Origin: JAJYTL01 sp046705265
GTDB lineage: Bacteria; Pseudomonadota; Alphaproteobacteria; Ferrovibrionales; Ferrovibrionaceae
Direction: 5' to 3'
DNA length: 64,000 bases
Assembly (NCBI GenBank): GCA_046705265.1
Contig: JBJKQL010000127.1
Span: 52,991-116,990 of the forward strand
Below the pieces are notes generated by a model. The model ran no database searches. It worked only from the letters and a program-made list of their open reading frames with translations, and was not told the origin of the DNA. Shown here piece after piece: positions 29,999 through 38,508 of the stretch. The position numbers and the translations under genes were made by a program. How positions within the stretch are numbered: the first letter of the stretch is position 1; each line of letters starts with the position of its first letter.

Positions 29999-30685
29999 AT
30001 GTCAAGCTCACACGCCCGCCAAACCCTGTTTGCCGAATTCGCCTCCGTCGCTGTGGCCTTGGCCCATAGCCACCGCCTCATGCTCTTGGAACTGCTGGCC
30101 CAGGGAGAGCGCGACGTGCAGCATCTCGCCGCCCTCACCGGCCTCCCAGGCGCCAGCGTGTCACAGCACCTGCAGCGGCTGAAGGCGGGCGGCTTGGTGA
30201 TGGTGCGGCGCGAGGGGCGGCGGCAAGTCTACCGCTTGAGCAACGACCATGTGGCGGATCTGGTGAGCGATCTGGAGAAGGTCGCGGAATCCTGCCTTGC
30301 CAGTATCGGCAAGCGCGTGGACGAAGCACGGCGCGCAACCGACGACTTGCCGGCGATTTCCATCGCCGAGCTTGCCCATCTTCTCGACGCCGGCAAGGTC
30401 CAGATCGTCGACGTGCGGCCGCAAGAGGAATACGCAGCCGCGCATATCCCGGGTGCTCTCAATCTGCCTTTCGAGGCAATCGACAGCGCCGGGGACATTT
30501 TGCCGCGGAACCGTAGCGTCGTCGTTTATTGCCGCGGTCCCTACTGCGATCTCACCTTTGACGCAGTTCGGCGTCTCCGCCGCCTTGGCTACGACGTCCA
30601 TCGCCTCGACGACGGCGTGCCGGCATGGCGCCGCGCCGGCCTGCCACTTGACAGCGGCCGTGATCCGGCCCTCCTAGCCCGATAA
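29999..30685 (+). CDS. ArsR-family regulator fused to a rhodanese domain
   Basis: The 228-residue protein joins an N-terminal winged helix (about 10-100, with GASVSQHLQRLKAGGLVMVRREGR as recognition region, shown as pieces SVSQHLQRL and VMVRREGRR) to a C-terminal rhodanese domain (about 118-220). The rhodanese keeps IVDVRPQEEYAAAHIPGA and an active-site loop YCRGPYC with two cysteines. Such fusions may sense sulfane sulfur or metalloid through the loop; this is inference. It is divergent from the RND adaptor gene, and a 9-bp inverted repeat lies in between. Rhodanese catalysis looks possible because the loop cysteine is intact. Confidence 0.9.
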   Translation: MSSSHARQTLFAEFASVAVALAHSHRLMLLELLAQGERDVQHLAALTGLPGASVSQHLQRLKAGGLVMVRREGRRQVYRLSNDHVADLVSDLEKVAESCLASIGKRVDEARRATDDLPAISIAELAHLLDAGKVQIVDVRPQEEYAAAHIPGALNLPFEAIDSAGDILPRNRSVVVYCRGPYCDLTFDAVRRLRRLGYDVHRLDDGVPAWRRAGLPLDSGRDPALLAR

Positions 30686-30883
30686 TGGCGAATGGCCTGC
30701 TTCTCGCACCAAGCGCAATGTCCTCCCTTGCTCTGACACCCCCTTCGCTCCAGGTGGCGCTGAATTTGCCCAAGAGTTGTCGCAACCAGCGAAGCAGTTG
30801 ATACTCGGCCCGCCCTGTCGTCGACTGATGCTGCCTGCAGGCCAAGTTCAGCATGCCGATGCATGAATCCTCGGGAGATTTCG

Positions 30884-31588
30884 ATGGCCGATGGTGCTTT
30901 GGTGCTGTTTTCCGGCGGGCAGGATTCAACCATCTGCCTCGCCTGGGCGCTCGAGCGATTCGAGCGGGTGGAAACCGTCGGCTTCGACTACGGCCAGCGC
31001 CACCGCATCGAGCTCGATTGCCGGCAGCACATTCGCTCAGGTCTTGCCGAAATCAAGGCCGACTGGGCAGCCCGTCTCAGCGAAGATCATACGATCGCAC
31101 TGCCGGCACTCGGTCAAATTTCCCAGACGGCGTTGACCCGAGACACCGAGATCGAGGTGACCAGGAGCGGACTTCCCAACACCTTTGTGCCGGGCCGAAA
31201 CCTTATCTTTCTTACCTTCGCGGCAGCGCTCGCCTATCGGCGCGGGCTGAAGAATATCGTCGGCGGCATGTGCGAAACCGATTATTCCGGCTATCCTGAC
31301 TGCCGCGACGACACCATCAAAGCCATGCAGATCACACTCAATCTCGGCATGGAACGACGCTTCGTTCTCGACACGCCTCTGATGTGGATCGACAAGGCAG
31401 CGAGTTGGAGACTCGCAGATCATCTTGGCGGCTCGACGCTCGTAGAGCTCATCATCGAAGAAAGCCACACCTGCTACCGTGGCGAGCGGGGTAAACGCCA
31501 CGCGTGGGGCTATGGCTGCGGTGGTTGCCCGGCCTGCCGTCTCCGCGCCGAAGGTTATCGCCGTTTCCGCGAAACGTCGCCGGTTTGA
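30884..31588 (+). CDS. queC: 7-cyano-7-deazaguanine synthase QueC
   Basis: QueC makes preQ0, the precursor of queuosine in tRNA, from carboxy-deazaguanine, ammonia and ATP. The 234-residue product has the PP-loop [14 protein letters not shown] near residue 8 and a zinc site from one cysteine in SHTCYRGER plus the cluster [11 protein letters not shown] near the C-terminus. The ATG at 30884 has GGGAG upstream. The other queuosine genes are not in the window, and I saw no preQ1 riboswitch in the leader. Confidence 0.95.
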   Translation: MADGALVLFSGGQDSTICLAWALERFERVETVGFDYGQRHRIELDCRQHIRSGLAEIKADWAARLSEDHTIALPALGQISQTALTRDTEIEVTRSGLPNTFVPGRNLIFLTFAAALAYRRGLKNIVGGMCETDYSGYPDCRDDTIKAMQITLNLGMERRFVLDTPLMWIDKAASWRLADHLGGSTLVELIIEESHTCYRGERGKRHAWGYGCGGCPACRLRAEGYRRFRETSPV

Positions 31589-31693
31589 ACCGCACGCCGC
31601 ATTCCGCTGGCCGATGCAAGACGCCTTATTCTATTCTTGTGATGCGGTCGGGTGACGCGGCCCAAGAATTCGTAAGCAGGGGACGGAAATAGG

Positions 31694-33352
31694 ATGACGG
31701 ACGTAGCCGATGTCATCGTGGTCGGCGCCGGGCTCGCGGGGCTGGTCGCGGCGAACGAGCTTGCTGCGGCCGGGAAGCGAGTCCTGATCCTCGACCAAGA
31801 GGGGCCGCAGAACCTTGGCGGTCAAGCATTCTGGTCCTTCGGCGGTCTGTTCTTTGTGAACTCGCCTGAGCAGCAGCGGCTCGGCATTCGAGATTCCTAT
31901 GATCTCGCGCTACAGGATTGGCTCGGTACCGCCGGCTTTGACCGGGCTGAGGATGCTTGGCCGCGGCGCTGGGCGGAAGCTTATGTCGACTTCGCGGCCG
32001 GTGAAAAGCGAGCTTGGTTGCACGGTCTTGGCCTTCGTCTTTTTCCGATCGTCGGCTGGGCGGAGCGCGGCGGCTATGGCGCGATCGGCCATGGTAATTC
32101 GGTACCGCGCTTTCATGTTGTCTGGGGCACGGGGCCAGCCGTGGTCGCTCTCTTCGCCAAACCCGTCAAGGCGGCGGAGACCGCAGGTCGCGTCACCTTC
32201 AAGTTCCGCCATCGCGCCGACGAAATCACACGTACGAATGGAAAAGTGGATGGCGTTCGCGGTGCCGTTCTGGCACCGAGCGACGAGCCGCGCGGCATCG
32301 AAAGCGGGCGCAATATCGTTGGCGACTTCACTTTCAGGGCACAGGCCGTGGTCGTCGCCTCCGGAGGGATCGGGGGCAACCCCGACCTGGTGCGGCGGAA
32401 CTGGCCGGCGCGTCTCGGCACCGCGCCGAGGCGGATGGTTACCGGCGTGCCGGCGCACGTCGATGGCCGCATGATGGCGATCGCGGAAGCGGCCGGCGCG
32501 CGACTCATCAATGGCGACCGGATGTGGCATTACGTTGAGGGCCTGCACAACTGGAACCCGATCTGGCCGAACCACGGCATCCGCATCCTGCCCGGCCCTT
32601 CGTCACTCTGGTTCGACGCCCTGGGCCGCCGGTTGCCGGGTCCGCTTTGGCCCGGATTCGATACGCTTGGAACGCTCGGACACTTGATGAAGACCGGCTA
32701 TGACCATTCCTGGTTGGTCCTCAATCAGAGCATCATCCGCAAGGAGTTCGCGCTTTCAGGCTCGGAACAAAATCCCGATCTCACCAACAAGGATTGGCGG
32801 CTCGTCTTGCGCCGCGCCCTGGGTCGCAGGGCCCCGGGGCCGGTCGAAACTTTCAAGGAAAAAGGCGTCGATTTCATCGTACGCGACAATCTTGCGGATC
32901 TCGTCGGCGGCATGAACACGTTGACTGATGAACCGTTGCTCGACGCCGGACGGCTGAGGCGCGAGATCGAAAGTCGCGATCGACAGATCGACAACCCTTA
33001 TTGCAAGGACATGCAGATCGCGGCGCTGCGCCAGGGTCGGCGCTATCTTGCCGACCGGCTGGTGCGCATCGCAGCGCCGCACCGGATGCTTGATCCAAAG
33101 CATGGGCCCTTGATCGCAGTCCGTCTCAGCGTCCTGACGCGGAAGACCCTGGGCGGCCTGGAGACCGATCTCGAAGGACGTGTCCTTGGCATCGACGGCA
33201 AGATCGTTCCCGGCCTCTATGCCGCCGGCGAAGCTGCGGGCTTCGGCGGCGGCGGCATGCACGGCTACCGCTCGCTCGAAGGCAGTTTTCTTGGCGGGTG
33301 TCTTTTTTCTGGCCGCAACGCAGGCCGTGCCCTGGCCAAGGCGGTCATCTAG
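31694..33352 (+). CDS. FAD-binding dehydrogenase (fumarate reductase / 3-ketosteroid dehydrogenase-like)
   Basis: The 552-residue flavoprotein belongs to the FAD_binding_2 superfamily. It starts with VIVVGAGLAGLVAANELA and an E/D-type second motif LILDQEGPQNLGGQA. The late FAD contact is VPGLYAAGEAAGFGGGGMHGYRSLEGSFLGG. That region I describe as GLYAAGEAAGFGGGG followed by a serine-rich loop. The family includes a group of uncharacterised dehydrogenases of this exact length. It follows queC by 105 bp. The substrate is unknown and no electron-transfer partner is adjacent. Confidence 0.85.
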   Translation: MTDVADVIVVGAGLAGLVAANELAAAGKRVLILDQEGPQNLGGQAFWSFGGLFFVNSPEQQRLGIRDSYDLALQDWLGTAGFDRAEDAWPRRWAEAYVDFAAGEKRAWLHGLGLRLFPIVGWAERGGYGAIGHGNSVPRFHVVWGTGPAVVALFAKPVKAAETAGRVTFKFRHRADEITRTNGKVDGVRGAVLAPSDEPRGIESGRNIVGDFTFRAQAVVVASGGIGGNPDLVRRNWPARLGTAPRRMVTGVPAHVDGRMMAIAEAAGARLINGDRMWHYVEGLHNWNPIWPNHGIRILPGPSSLWFDALGRRLPGPLWPGFDTLGTLGHLMKTGYDHSWLVLNQSIIRKEFALSGSEQNPDLTNKDWRLVLRRALGRRAPGPVETFKEKGVDFIVRDNLADLVGGMNTLTDEPLLDAGRLRREIESRDRQIDNPYCKDMQIAALRQGRRYLADRLVRIAAPHRMLDPKHGPLIAVRLSVLTRKTLGGLETDLEGRVLGIDGKIVPGLYAAGEAAGFGGGGMHGYRSLEGSFLGGCLFSGRNAGRALAKAVI

Positions 33353-33420
33353 ACCGCCATCGCGGGACTTACCGATTGCGCCTTAAAGCACCGGCCGTGC
33401 CCACGCTTCGCGACCCCCGA

Positions 33421-33924
33421 TCACGCGCGCTTGTAGAGACCCATCAGGGTCGCCTTTTCCAAGGTATTAAAATTCAACATAAAGCCGACAACGGCCGGCA
33501 TGGTCTCGGCGGTGATTTGCAAGGCCGGTTGCTTGACTGCGAAAACGGTGAAGATATAGCGGTGCGGATGGTCGCCCTGCGGCGGGCAGGGGCCACCATA
33601 ACCCGGTTGGCCGAAATCGGTGCGAGACTGGAGTGCGCCTTTCGGCATCAGGGCGCTCGCCGGATTGCCGGCATCGAGAGGCAGTTCGGTCACCGTCGCC
33701 GGCAGGTTCGCCACCAGCCAGTGCCAAAAGCCGCTTCCGGTTGGCGCATCGGGATCGTAGCAAGTGAGCGCAAAGCTTTTGGTGTCGGCAGGAGCACCTG
33801 ACCATTTGAGATGAGGCGACTTATTCCCGCCAGCACAGCCAAAGCCGAAATTCGCCGACAGAATGTGATCGGAGGCGAGATAATCCCCATCCTTGAAACT
33901 GTTGCTTACGAGCGTCAACGCCAT
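33421..33924 (-). CDS. YbhB/YbcL family (PEBP-like) protein
   Basis: This 167-residue protein has the phosphatidylethanolamine-binding fold, also called Raf kinase inhibitor-like in bacteria. The ligand-pocket motifs are SPHLKWSGAPADTKSF, DPDAPTGSGFWHW and GPCPPQGDHPHRY. There is no signal peptide, so it is probably cytoplasmic. The start is the ATG at 33924, with GAGGAGGAAAG upstream; the upstream extension is not family-like. It is divergent from the cysteine-dioxygenase-like gene with 184 bp between. Function in bacteria is poorly known. Confidence 0.92.
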   Translation of the reverse strand: MALTLVSNSFKDGDYLASDHILSANFGFGCAGGNKSPHLKWSGAPADTKSFALTCYDPDAPTGSGFWHWLVANLPATVTELPLDAGNPASALMPKGALQSRTDFGQPGYGGPCPPQGDHPHRYIFTVFAVKQPALQITAETMPAVVGFMLNFNTLEKATLMGLYKRA

Positions 33925-34108
33925 TCTTTCCTCCTCGATGATATCCGCCCTTGTCTCTCGCGATCTGCTCATGGTGGGACGGAGCGCATACAAATTGCAA
34001 TGAACAAATGCAAGCCCGCCGTTGTCAGCGGCATGGGCGGCATAATCGACAGGATCGGCGACGCCGTGTTAGGCTCACGGGCATTCTCGCGCGACGGAGG
34101 TGGCGCTC

Positions 34109-34651
34109 ATGTCCTACGACTTGGCAGCATTCATTACCGACACCCGCGCTGCGCTCAAGGCCAATCCGGGGCCGGCCGGCCGTGAAAAGGTCCGCCAAGC
34201 GCTTGAACGACTGCTGCAAGACGAGGATTTCCTCACAACGCATTGTTCCGAGGCGACGCCGCCTGGCCTTTATCGCCTTCATGACGATGCGGAGCTCGGC
34301 TTTCAGATTCTCGCGCACTTCAACAAGGGGGCCCGCGTGTCGCCGCCGCACGATCATGGCCGTTCATGGGCCATCTACGGCCAAGCCACGCTTTATACCG
34401 ACATGAACGAGTGGGAACGCACCGACAACAGCGCCGACGCTGACAAGGCAGCGCTCAGGCTGAAGCGCTCTTACAGACTGATGCCGGGACAGGCCGGAAT
34501 TTTCCAGGACGGCGATATCCATTCCATCGACTATCCCGAAAATGCGCGTTTCATCCGCGTCACCGGCGCCAATCTGGATGAGATCGACCGCGTGAAATTC
34601 GACCTCAAGACCGGCGCGGTAACCCGCATGACGCGCCAGCAGGCCACCTGA
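34109..34651 (+). CDS. Cysteine dioxygenase-like cupin protein
   Basis: The 180-residue product has the cupin fold with a three-histidine iron site of the thiol dioxygenase type: histidines 81 and 83 in PPHDHGRSWAIYG and histidine 138 in FQDGDIHSIDY. That mirrors His86, His88 and His140 of cysteine dioxygenase. No serine-histidine-tyrosine triad can be confirmed by eye, so the substrate could be cysteine, 3-mercaptopropionate, a persulfide or something else. GGAGG lies eight bases before the ATG. A tetra-rhodanese gene starts 30 bp downstream, suggesting a sulfur-oxidation operon. Confidence 0.8.
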   Translation: MSYDLAAFITDTRAALKANPGPAGREKVRQALERLLQDEDFLTTHCSEATPPGLYRLHDDAELGFQILAHFNKGARVSPPHDHGRSWAIYGQATLYTDMNEWERTDNSADADKAALRLKRSYRLMPGQAGIFQDGDIHSIDYPENARFIRVTGANLDEIDRVKFDLKTGAVTRMTRQQAT

Positions 34652-34681
34652 CACCCGGCCAAAGGATCCCGCGTAACCGAA

Positions 34682-36283
34682 TTGACGGACACGACCAAAC
34701 TCTCCGCCACTGCGCTCAAGGCCATGATCGGCGATGGTGCCGAACTGGCCATACTGGACGTGCGGGAGGAATTGATCTTCGCGCGATCTCATCTCTTGCA
34801 CGCCCGCTCCGTCCCGTTGAGCCGCCTTGAGCTGCGGTTGCCCGTCCTGGTGCCGCGGCTCGGCACGCAGATCGTCCTGACCGATGATGGTGACGGGCTA
34901 GCGGCGCGGGCCGCCGCGCTGCTCACGCGATACGGCTACAGCGGCGTCGCCATGCTGGACGGCGGTAATCCCGCCTGGACCGCAGCCGGCTTTCCCCTCT
35001 TCTCGGGCGTCCACGTTCCGAGCAAGGCCTTCGGAGAAGTGGTTGAGCATGCCAGCGGCACGCCGAGCATCGATGCCGCCGACTTGGCGCGCATGATCGA
35101 TGGCGGCGAGGACGTCGTGGTGCTCGACAGCCGGCCATTCGATGAATATTCGCGCATCTCGATTCCGACTGCGATCGACGTGCCGGGGGCGGAACTCGTG
35201 CTCCGGGCGGCCGATCTGATCCCGTCGGCGGATACAACGGTGATCGTCAATTGCGCCGGACGTACACGTAGCATTATCGGCGCGCAATCACTTATCAACG
35301 CCGGCTTGCCGAACAAGGTGATGGCACTTAGGAACGGCACCATGGGCTGGACTTTGGCGGGCCTTACTCCCGATCGCGGTAAAAACCGTCGCACCGCTTC
35401 GGGGCCACCTTCCGCCGAGGCGCTCGCTTGGGCCAAGACAGCGGCAAATGCGTTCGGCCAGCGCTTGGCGGTGGCGCGCATCGACCTTGAAACGCTGGAA
35501 CGCTTCCGCGCGGAAAGCACGACACGGAGCCTTTATGTCTTCGACGTGCGCGATCCGCGCGAATACGAGGCCGGACATCTGCGCGGCGCGCTTTCGGCGC
35601 CGGGCGGCCAGCTGATTCAAGCAACCGATTATTACGTCGGCACGCTTAATGCACGAATCGTCCTCATAGACGATCTCGAGGTGCGCGCAGTGATGACCGC
35701 CTCCTGGCTTATTCAGATGGGCTGGAGCGAGGTCTTCGTACTGGTCGCGGCAGGCGAGGAAAAAGGTGCAGCCGCGCCGCCGCCGCTTGGCTATGCCCCG
35801 CGGCTGGAAAGCCGCCTCGATGCCGCCACGCTCGCCGCACGTATCGAACGGCAGGCCGTGACGGTGATCGATCTCTCCTTGAGCCGCGACTATCGCCGCG
35901 GCCACATTCCGGGAGCGTGGTTCGCGATCCGCTCGCGTCTTGATCGCGCTTGGCCAAAGATCGCAGCGAAGGGCCCGATCGTCCTGACCTCGGAAGATGG
36001 TATTCTCGCCAATCTCGCGCTCGACGAGGCCAGGGCGCTCGCCCCGAATGACGTGCACTACCTCCAAGGCGGCAATGCCGCCTGGACGACGTCAGGCCGT
36101 GCTCTCACCACCGATAATCCGCGCCTTGCCGACGAGCCGGCGGATGTCTGGCTCAAGCCCTATGAAAGAGGCGGCAGCCAAACAGCTGCAATGAACGAGT
36201 ATCTTTCCTGGGAGGTCGACCTGATCCACCGCGTTGCCGAAGACGGCAGCTGCCGCTTCGCGCCGCTGACGGCAAAGAAATAG
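34682..36283 (+). CDS. Four-domain rhodanese-like protein
   Basis: The 533-residue protein has four rhodanese homology domains, at about residues 8-107, 126-232, 267-360 and 374-476. Each has the strand-turn signature (LDVREE, LDSRPFDEY, FDVRDPREY, IDLSLSRDY). Only the second keeps the catalytic cysteine, residue 191, in NCAGRTRS. The others have aspartate-rich loops (LTDDGDG, LIDDLEV, LTSEDGI), so they are probably structural or regulatory. The start appears to be TTG at 34682; an in-frame ATG at residue 15 would truncate domain 1. It follows the dioxygenase-like cupin gene and may supply or receive sulfane sulfur from it. Confidence 0.85.
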   Translation: MTDTTKLSATALKAMIGDGAELAILDVREELIFARSHLLHARSVPLSRLELRLPVLVPRLGTQIVLTDDGDGLAARAAALLTRYGYSGVAMLDGGNPAWTAAGFPLFSGVHVPSKAFGEVVEHASGTPSIDAADLARMIDGGEDVVVLDSRPFDEYSRISIPTAIDVPGAELVLRAADLIPSADTTVIVNCAGRTRSIIGAQSLINAGLPNKVMALRNGTMGWTLAGLTPDRGKNRRTASGPPSAEALAWAKTAANAFGQRLAVARIDLETLERFRAESTTRSLYVFDVRDPREYEAGHLRGALSAPGGQLIQATDYYVGTLNARIVLIDDLEVRAVMTASWLIQMGWSEVFVLVAAGEEKGAAAPPPLGYAPRLESRLDAATLAARIERQAVTVIDLSLSRDYRRGHIPGAWFAIRSRLDRAWPKIAAKGPIVLTSEDGILANLALDEARALAPNDVHYLQGGNAAWTTSGRALTTDNPRLADEPADVWLKPYERGGSQTAAMNEYLSWEVDLIHRVAEDGSCRFAPLTAKK

Positions 36284-36302
36284 CCGCCATCTCACGCACG
36301 CG

Positions 36303-38048
36303 TTATTCCGGCACACCGGCCCTTCGCAACGCGCCCAGATGGCGTTCCTGATCGGTCGCGATGGTGTAGCGAAGCCGATTCGCGTAGGTCGCGACGGTGA
36401 AAGCTGGATTGGCGCGCAACGCCGCCGCTACGGCGGTCTTCGCTTCCGTTTCCTTTCCGAGCGCAGCGTAGCACGCCGCCATGTCGGCGAGATGTTCGGC
36501 CCGCGGAAGCACAATTCGCTTGAAGGCATCGAGCGCTTCCTCATAACGGCCAAGCACCAGCCGCGCACGCCCTAAAAGATGCGCCCGAACGTGGGCATCA
36601 TAGGGATCGAGGCGCACGGCCGTCTCCAACATCGCGATGCCCTCCTCTGCATGGCCGAGCCAAGTCATAAGCTCTCCCCGCTGCGCGACAAGCCGGGGAT
36701 CGTTGGGATTCAGGCGATAGGCGCGATCCTGGTGCAGCTTGGCCTTTTCCCAATCACGGTTATACATCGCGACTTCGCAGAGGATGCGGTTCGCCTCGAC
36801 ATCATTCGGGTCGATGCGATAGGCGGTCTCCACCGCCTTCAATGATTCTTCCCACAATCGGTCAGGCGTGTCGGTGAAGCCGCGGGCCATCGCCTGGCCG
36901 AGGGTACATGCCTTCCAGGCATGGGCCGGCGCGAAGCTCGGATCGAGCGTGATCGCCTTTTGCAGAAGATCGAGGGCCTTGGCGTTGTCCTCCTTGGTAA
37001 ATTTGTGGTGATGAATTTTCGCCGCCAGCACCAGTTCGTAGGCTGCCATGTTCTCGGGCGGCTTGCGCGTCAATTGCTGGCCTAAGGCAGACTCAACGCG
37101 GCCCGGCAGAATCGCGACGATGGAACGACAAAGTTCGTCCTGCAATTCGAAAATATCCGAAAGCTCGCGGTCGTAGCGCTCCGCCCAGATGTGCTCGGCT
37201 GTCGCGGCATCCACTACTTGCACGGTAACGCGCACCCGATTTCCGGCCTTGCGGACGCTGCCCTCGACGACGTATTTGACGCCGAGATCGCGGCCGACCT
37301 CAGCGACGTTCACCGCCTTATCCTTATAGGTGAAGGCCGAATTACGCGCGATGACGACAAGGTTAGGAAAGCGCGAGAGCGCCGTAATGATATCCTCGGT
37401 AATGCCATCGGCGAAAAAGCCCTGCTCGGGATCAGCCGACATATTGGCAAAGGGCAAAACGATGACGGAAGGCCGTTCAGAAGCCGCGGCCCGCCGCTCA
37501 CCGATCGTTCCGGCACCAACTCCCGACTCGGCCGCTTCGACATGATAGACGGAGACCGGCTCGTCGATATTTTTGAGCTGCTGCACGCCGCCGTCGACGA
37601 ACATCACCTGGAGCTTGCGCTTAACCTCTCCGTAAACCTTGCTCGAGAGACAGATGCCGCCGGGCCTCGCCAGGGCTTCGAGCCGAGCCGCCACGTTGAC
37701 CCCGTCGCCGTAGAGATTGCCGCCGTCGATGATGACATCGCCGATATTGATGCCAACGCGGAACTGCATCGGCTGACGATCGGCGAAATGCGCATTGCGT
37801 TCGCTGAGAAGCTTCTGAAATTCGAGGGCGCACATCATGGCATCGAGCGGGCTTGCGAATTCAACGATGACCGAATCCCCCGCACCGCCGAAAATCCGGC
37901 CATGATGAGCTTGAACGCTGCCCTCAATTATGGCGCGACATGATTTCAAGGCAGCCAGCGTGCCCACTTCGTCCTCGCCCATCATGCGGCTAAACGAGAC
38001 CACATCGGCGGCAAGAATGGTGGTGAGCTTGCGCTCGATCGAAGACAT
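36303..38048 (-). CDS. Class III adenylate/guanylate cyclase with TolB-like and TPR regions
   Basis: The 581-residue protein starts with a class III cyclase domain (about 1-170). Its metal-binding aspartates are in ILAADVVSFSRMMGEDE and GGAGDSVIVEF, and the transition-state asparagine and arginine in GDGVNVAARLEAL. A TolB-like region follows (about 195-310, VIVLPFANMSADPEQGFFADG shown as FANMSADPEQGFFADG), then tetratricopeptide repeats (about 335-555) that contain repeated A-x2-DP or NPN turns. This architecture is common in Rhizobiales and Rhodospirillales. It should make cAMP in response to an unknown signal. It converges with the tetra-rhodanese gene. Confidence 0.9.
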   Translation of the reverse strand: MSSIERKLTTILAADVVSFSRMMGEDEVGTLAALKSCRAIIEGSVQAHHGRIFGGAGDSVIVEFASPLDAMMCALEFQKLLSERNAHFADRQPMQFRVGINIGDVIIDGGNLYGDGVNVAARLEALARPGGICLSSKVYGEVKRKLQVMFVDGGVQQLKNIDEPVSVYHVEAAESGVGAGTIGERRAAASERPSVIVLPFANMSADPEQGFFADGITEDIITALSRFPNLVVIARNSAFTYKDKAVNVAEVGRDLGVKYVVEGSVRKAGNRVRVTVQVVDAATAEHIWAERYDRELSDIFELQDELCRSIVAILPGRVESALGQQLTRKPPENMAAYELVLAAKIHHHKFTKEDNAKALDLLQKAITLDPSFAPAHAWKACTLGQAMARGFTDTPDRLWEESLKAVETAYRIDPNDVEANRILCEVAMYNRDWEKAKLHQDRAYRLNPNDPRLVAQRGELMTWLGHAEEGIAMLETAVRLDPYDAHVRAHLLGRARLVLGRYEEALDAFKRIVLPRAEHLADMAACYAALGKETEAKTAVAAALRANPAFTVATYANRLRYTIATDQERHLGALRRAGVPE

Positions 38049-38508
38049 GCGGATCGCCTCCAGGGTCGCGGCTAGAGGGCGGCGCGGGGCCAGCTCTATC
38101 GACGCTCATCATACACCAATCTGGAAAATCCAGCCCCTCACGGGCGTTCATCTTTGCGTGATCGCCTGCGTGGAAGCAGGGACGCGCCCCGCCTGCGACC
38201 CAGCGGCTTGCCGCCACCAACTTGTCGTCGAAGGGGAGCGTGATATCCTGCGCGCAACCTAGCGATAGAGCGTGAGACGCGCCATTAGGGAAGAACCGCA
38301 TGGTGGAGGGTGAGGTCGCGCAAGCGGCAGAATGGCTTTTCCCAGCCCGCCGCGAGCTTGTCGAACTGCCGTCCGAGAATTTCGTTCGTCCCGACGTCAA
38401 GCGCGAAGTCGGGATCGCGCTTGGCGATCCGCTCGATGAGGCCGGCTTCCACTTTGCGTAAGGGACCGAAACCCCGCGTGAGGGGATAACAGAATAGGGA
38501 GTAAGAGG
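38049..38508. other. Intergenic region with possible small ORFs
   Basis: About 460 bp lies between the cyclase and dioxygenase genes. On the plus strand 38300-38461 encodes 53 residues from an ATG with GGGAAG six bases upstream. On the minus strand the same stretch encodes a stop-ended frame with GC-rich third positions and protein-like composition (RDPDFALDVG, RQFDKLAAGWEKPFC). Neither resembles a family I know, and only one can be real. Confidence 0.4.
38300..38461 (+). CDS. Possible small protein of 53 residues
   Basis: The frame begins MVEGEVAQAAEWLFPARR and ends DEAGFHFA. A GGGAAG ribosome site lies six bases before the ATG and the stop is 47 bp before the dioxygenase gene, same direction. 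Third-position GC is roughly 70 percent. The opposing minus frame is equally protein-like, so I cannot decide. No known function. Confidence 0.3.
   Translation: MVEGEVAQAAEWLFPARRELVELPSENFVRPDVKREVGIALGDPLDEAGFHFA

Noticed and set aside
30686..30883. preQ1 riboswitch upstream of queC
   Set aside because: I looked for the short pseudoknot aptamer and found no matching A-rich tail near a C-rich hairpin loop.
35288..36067. 259-residue minus frame opposite the tetra-rhodanese gene
   Set aside because: The rhodanese domains on the plus strand are recognisable; this frame is arginine- and alanine-rich with no domain.
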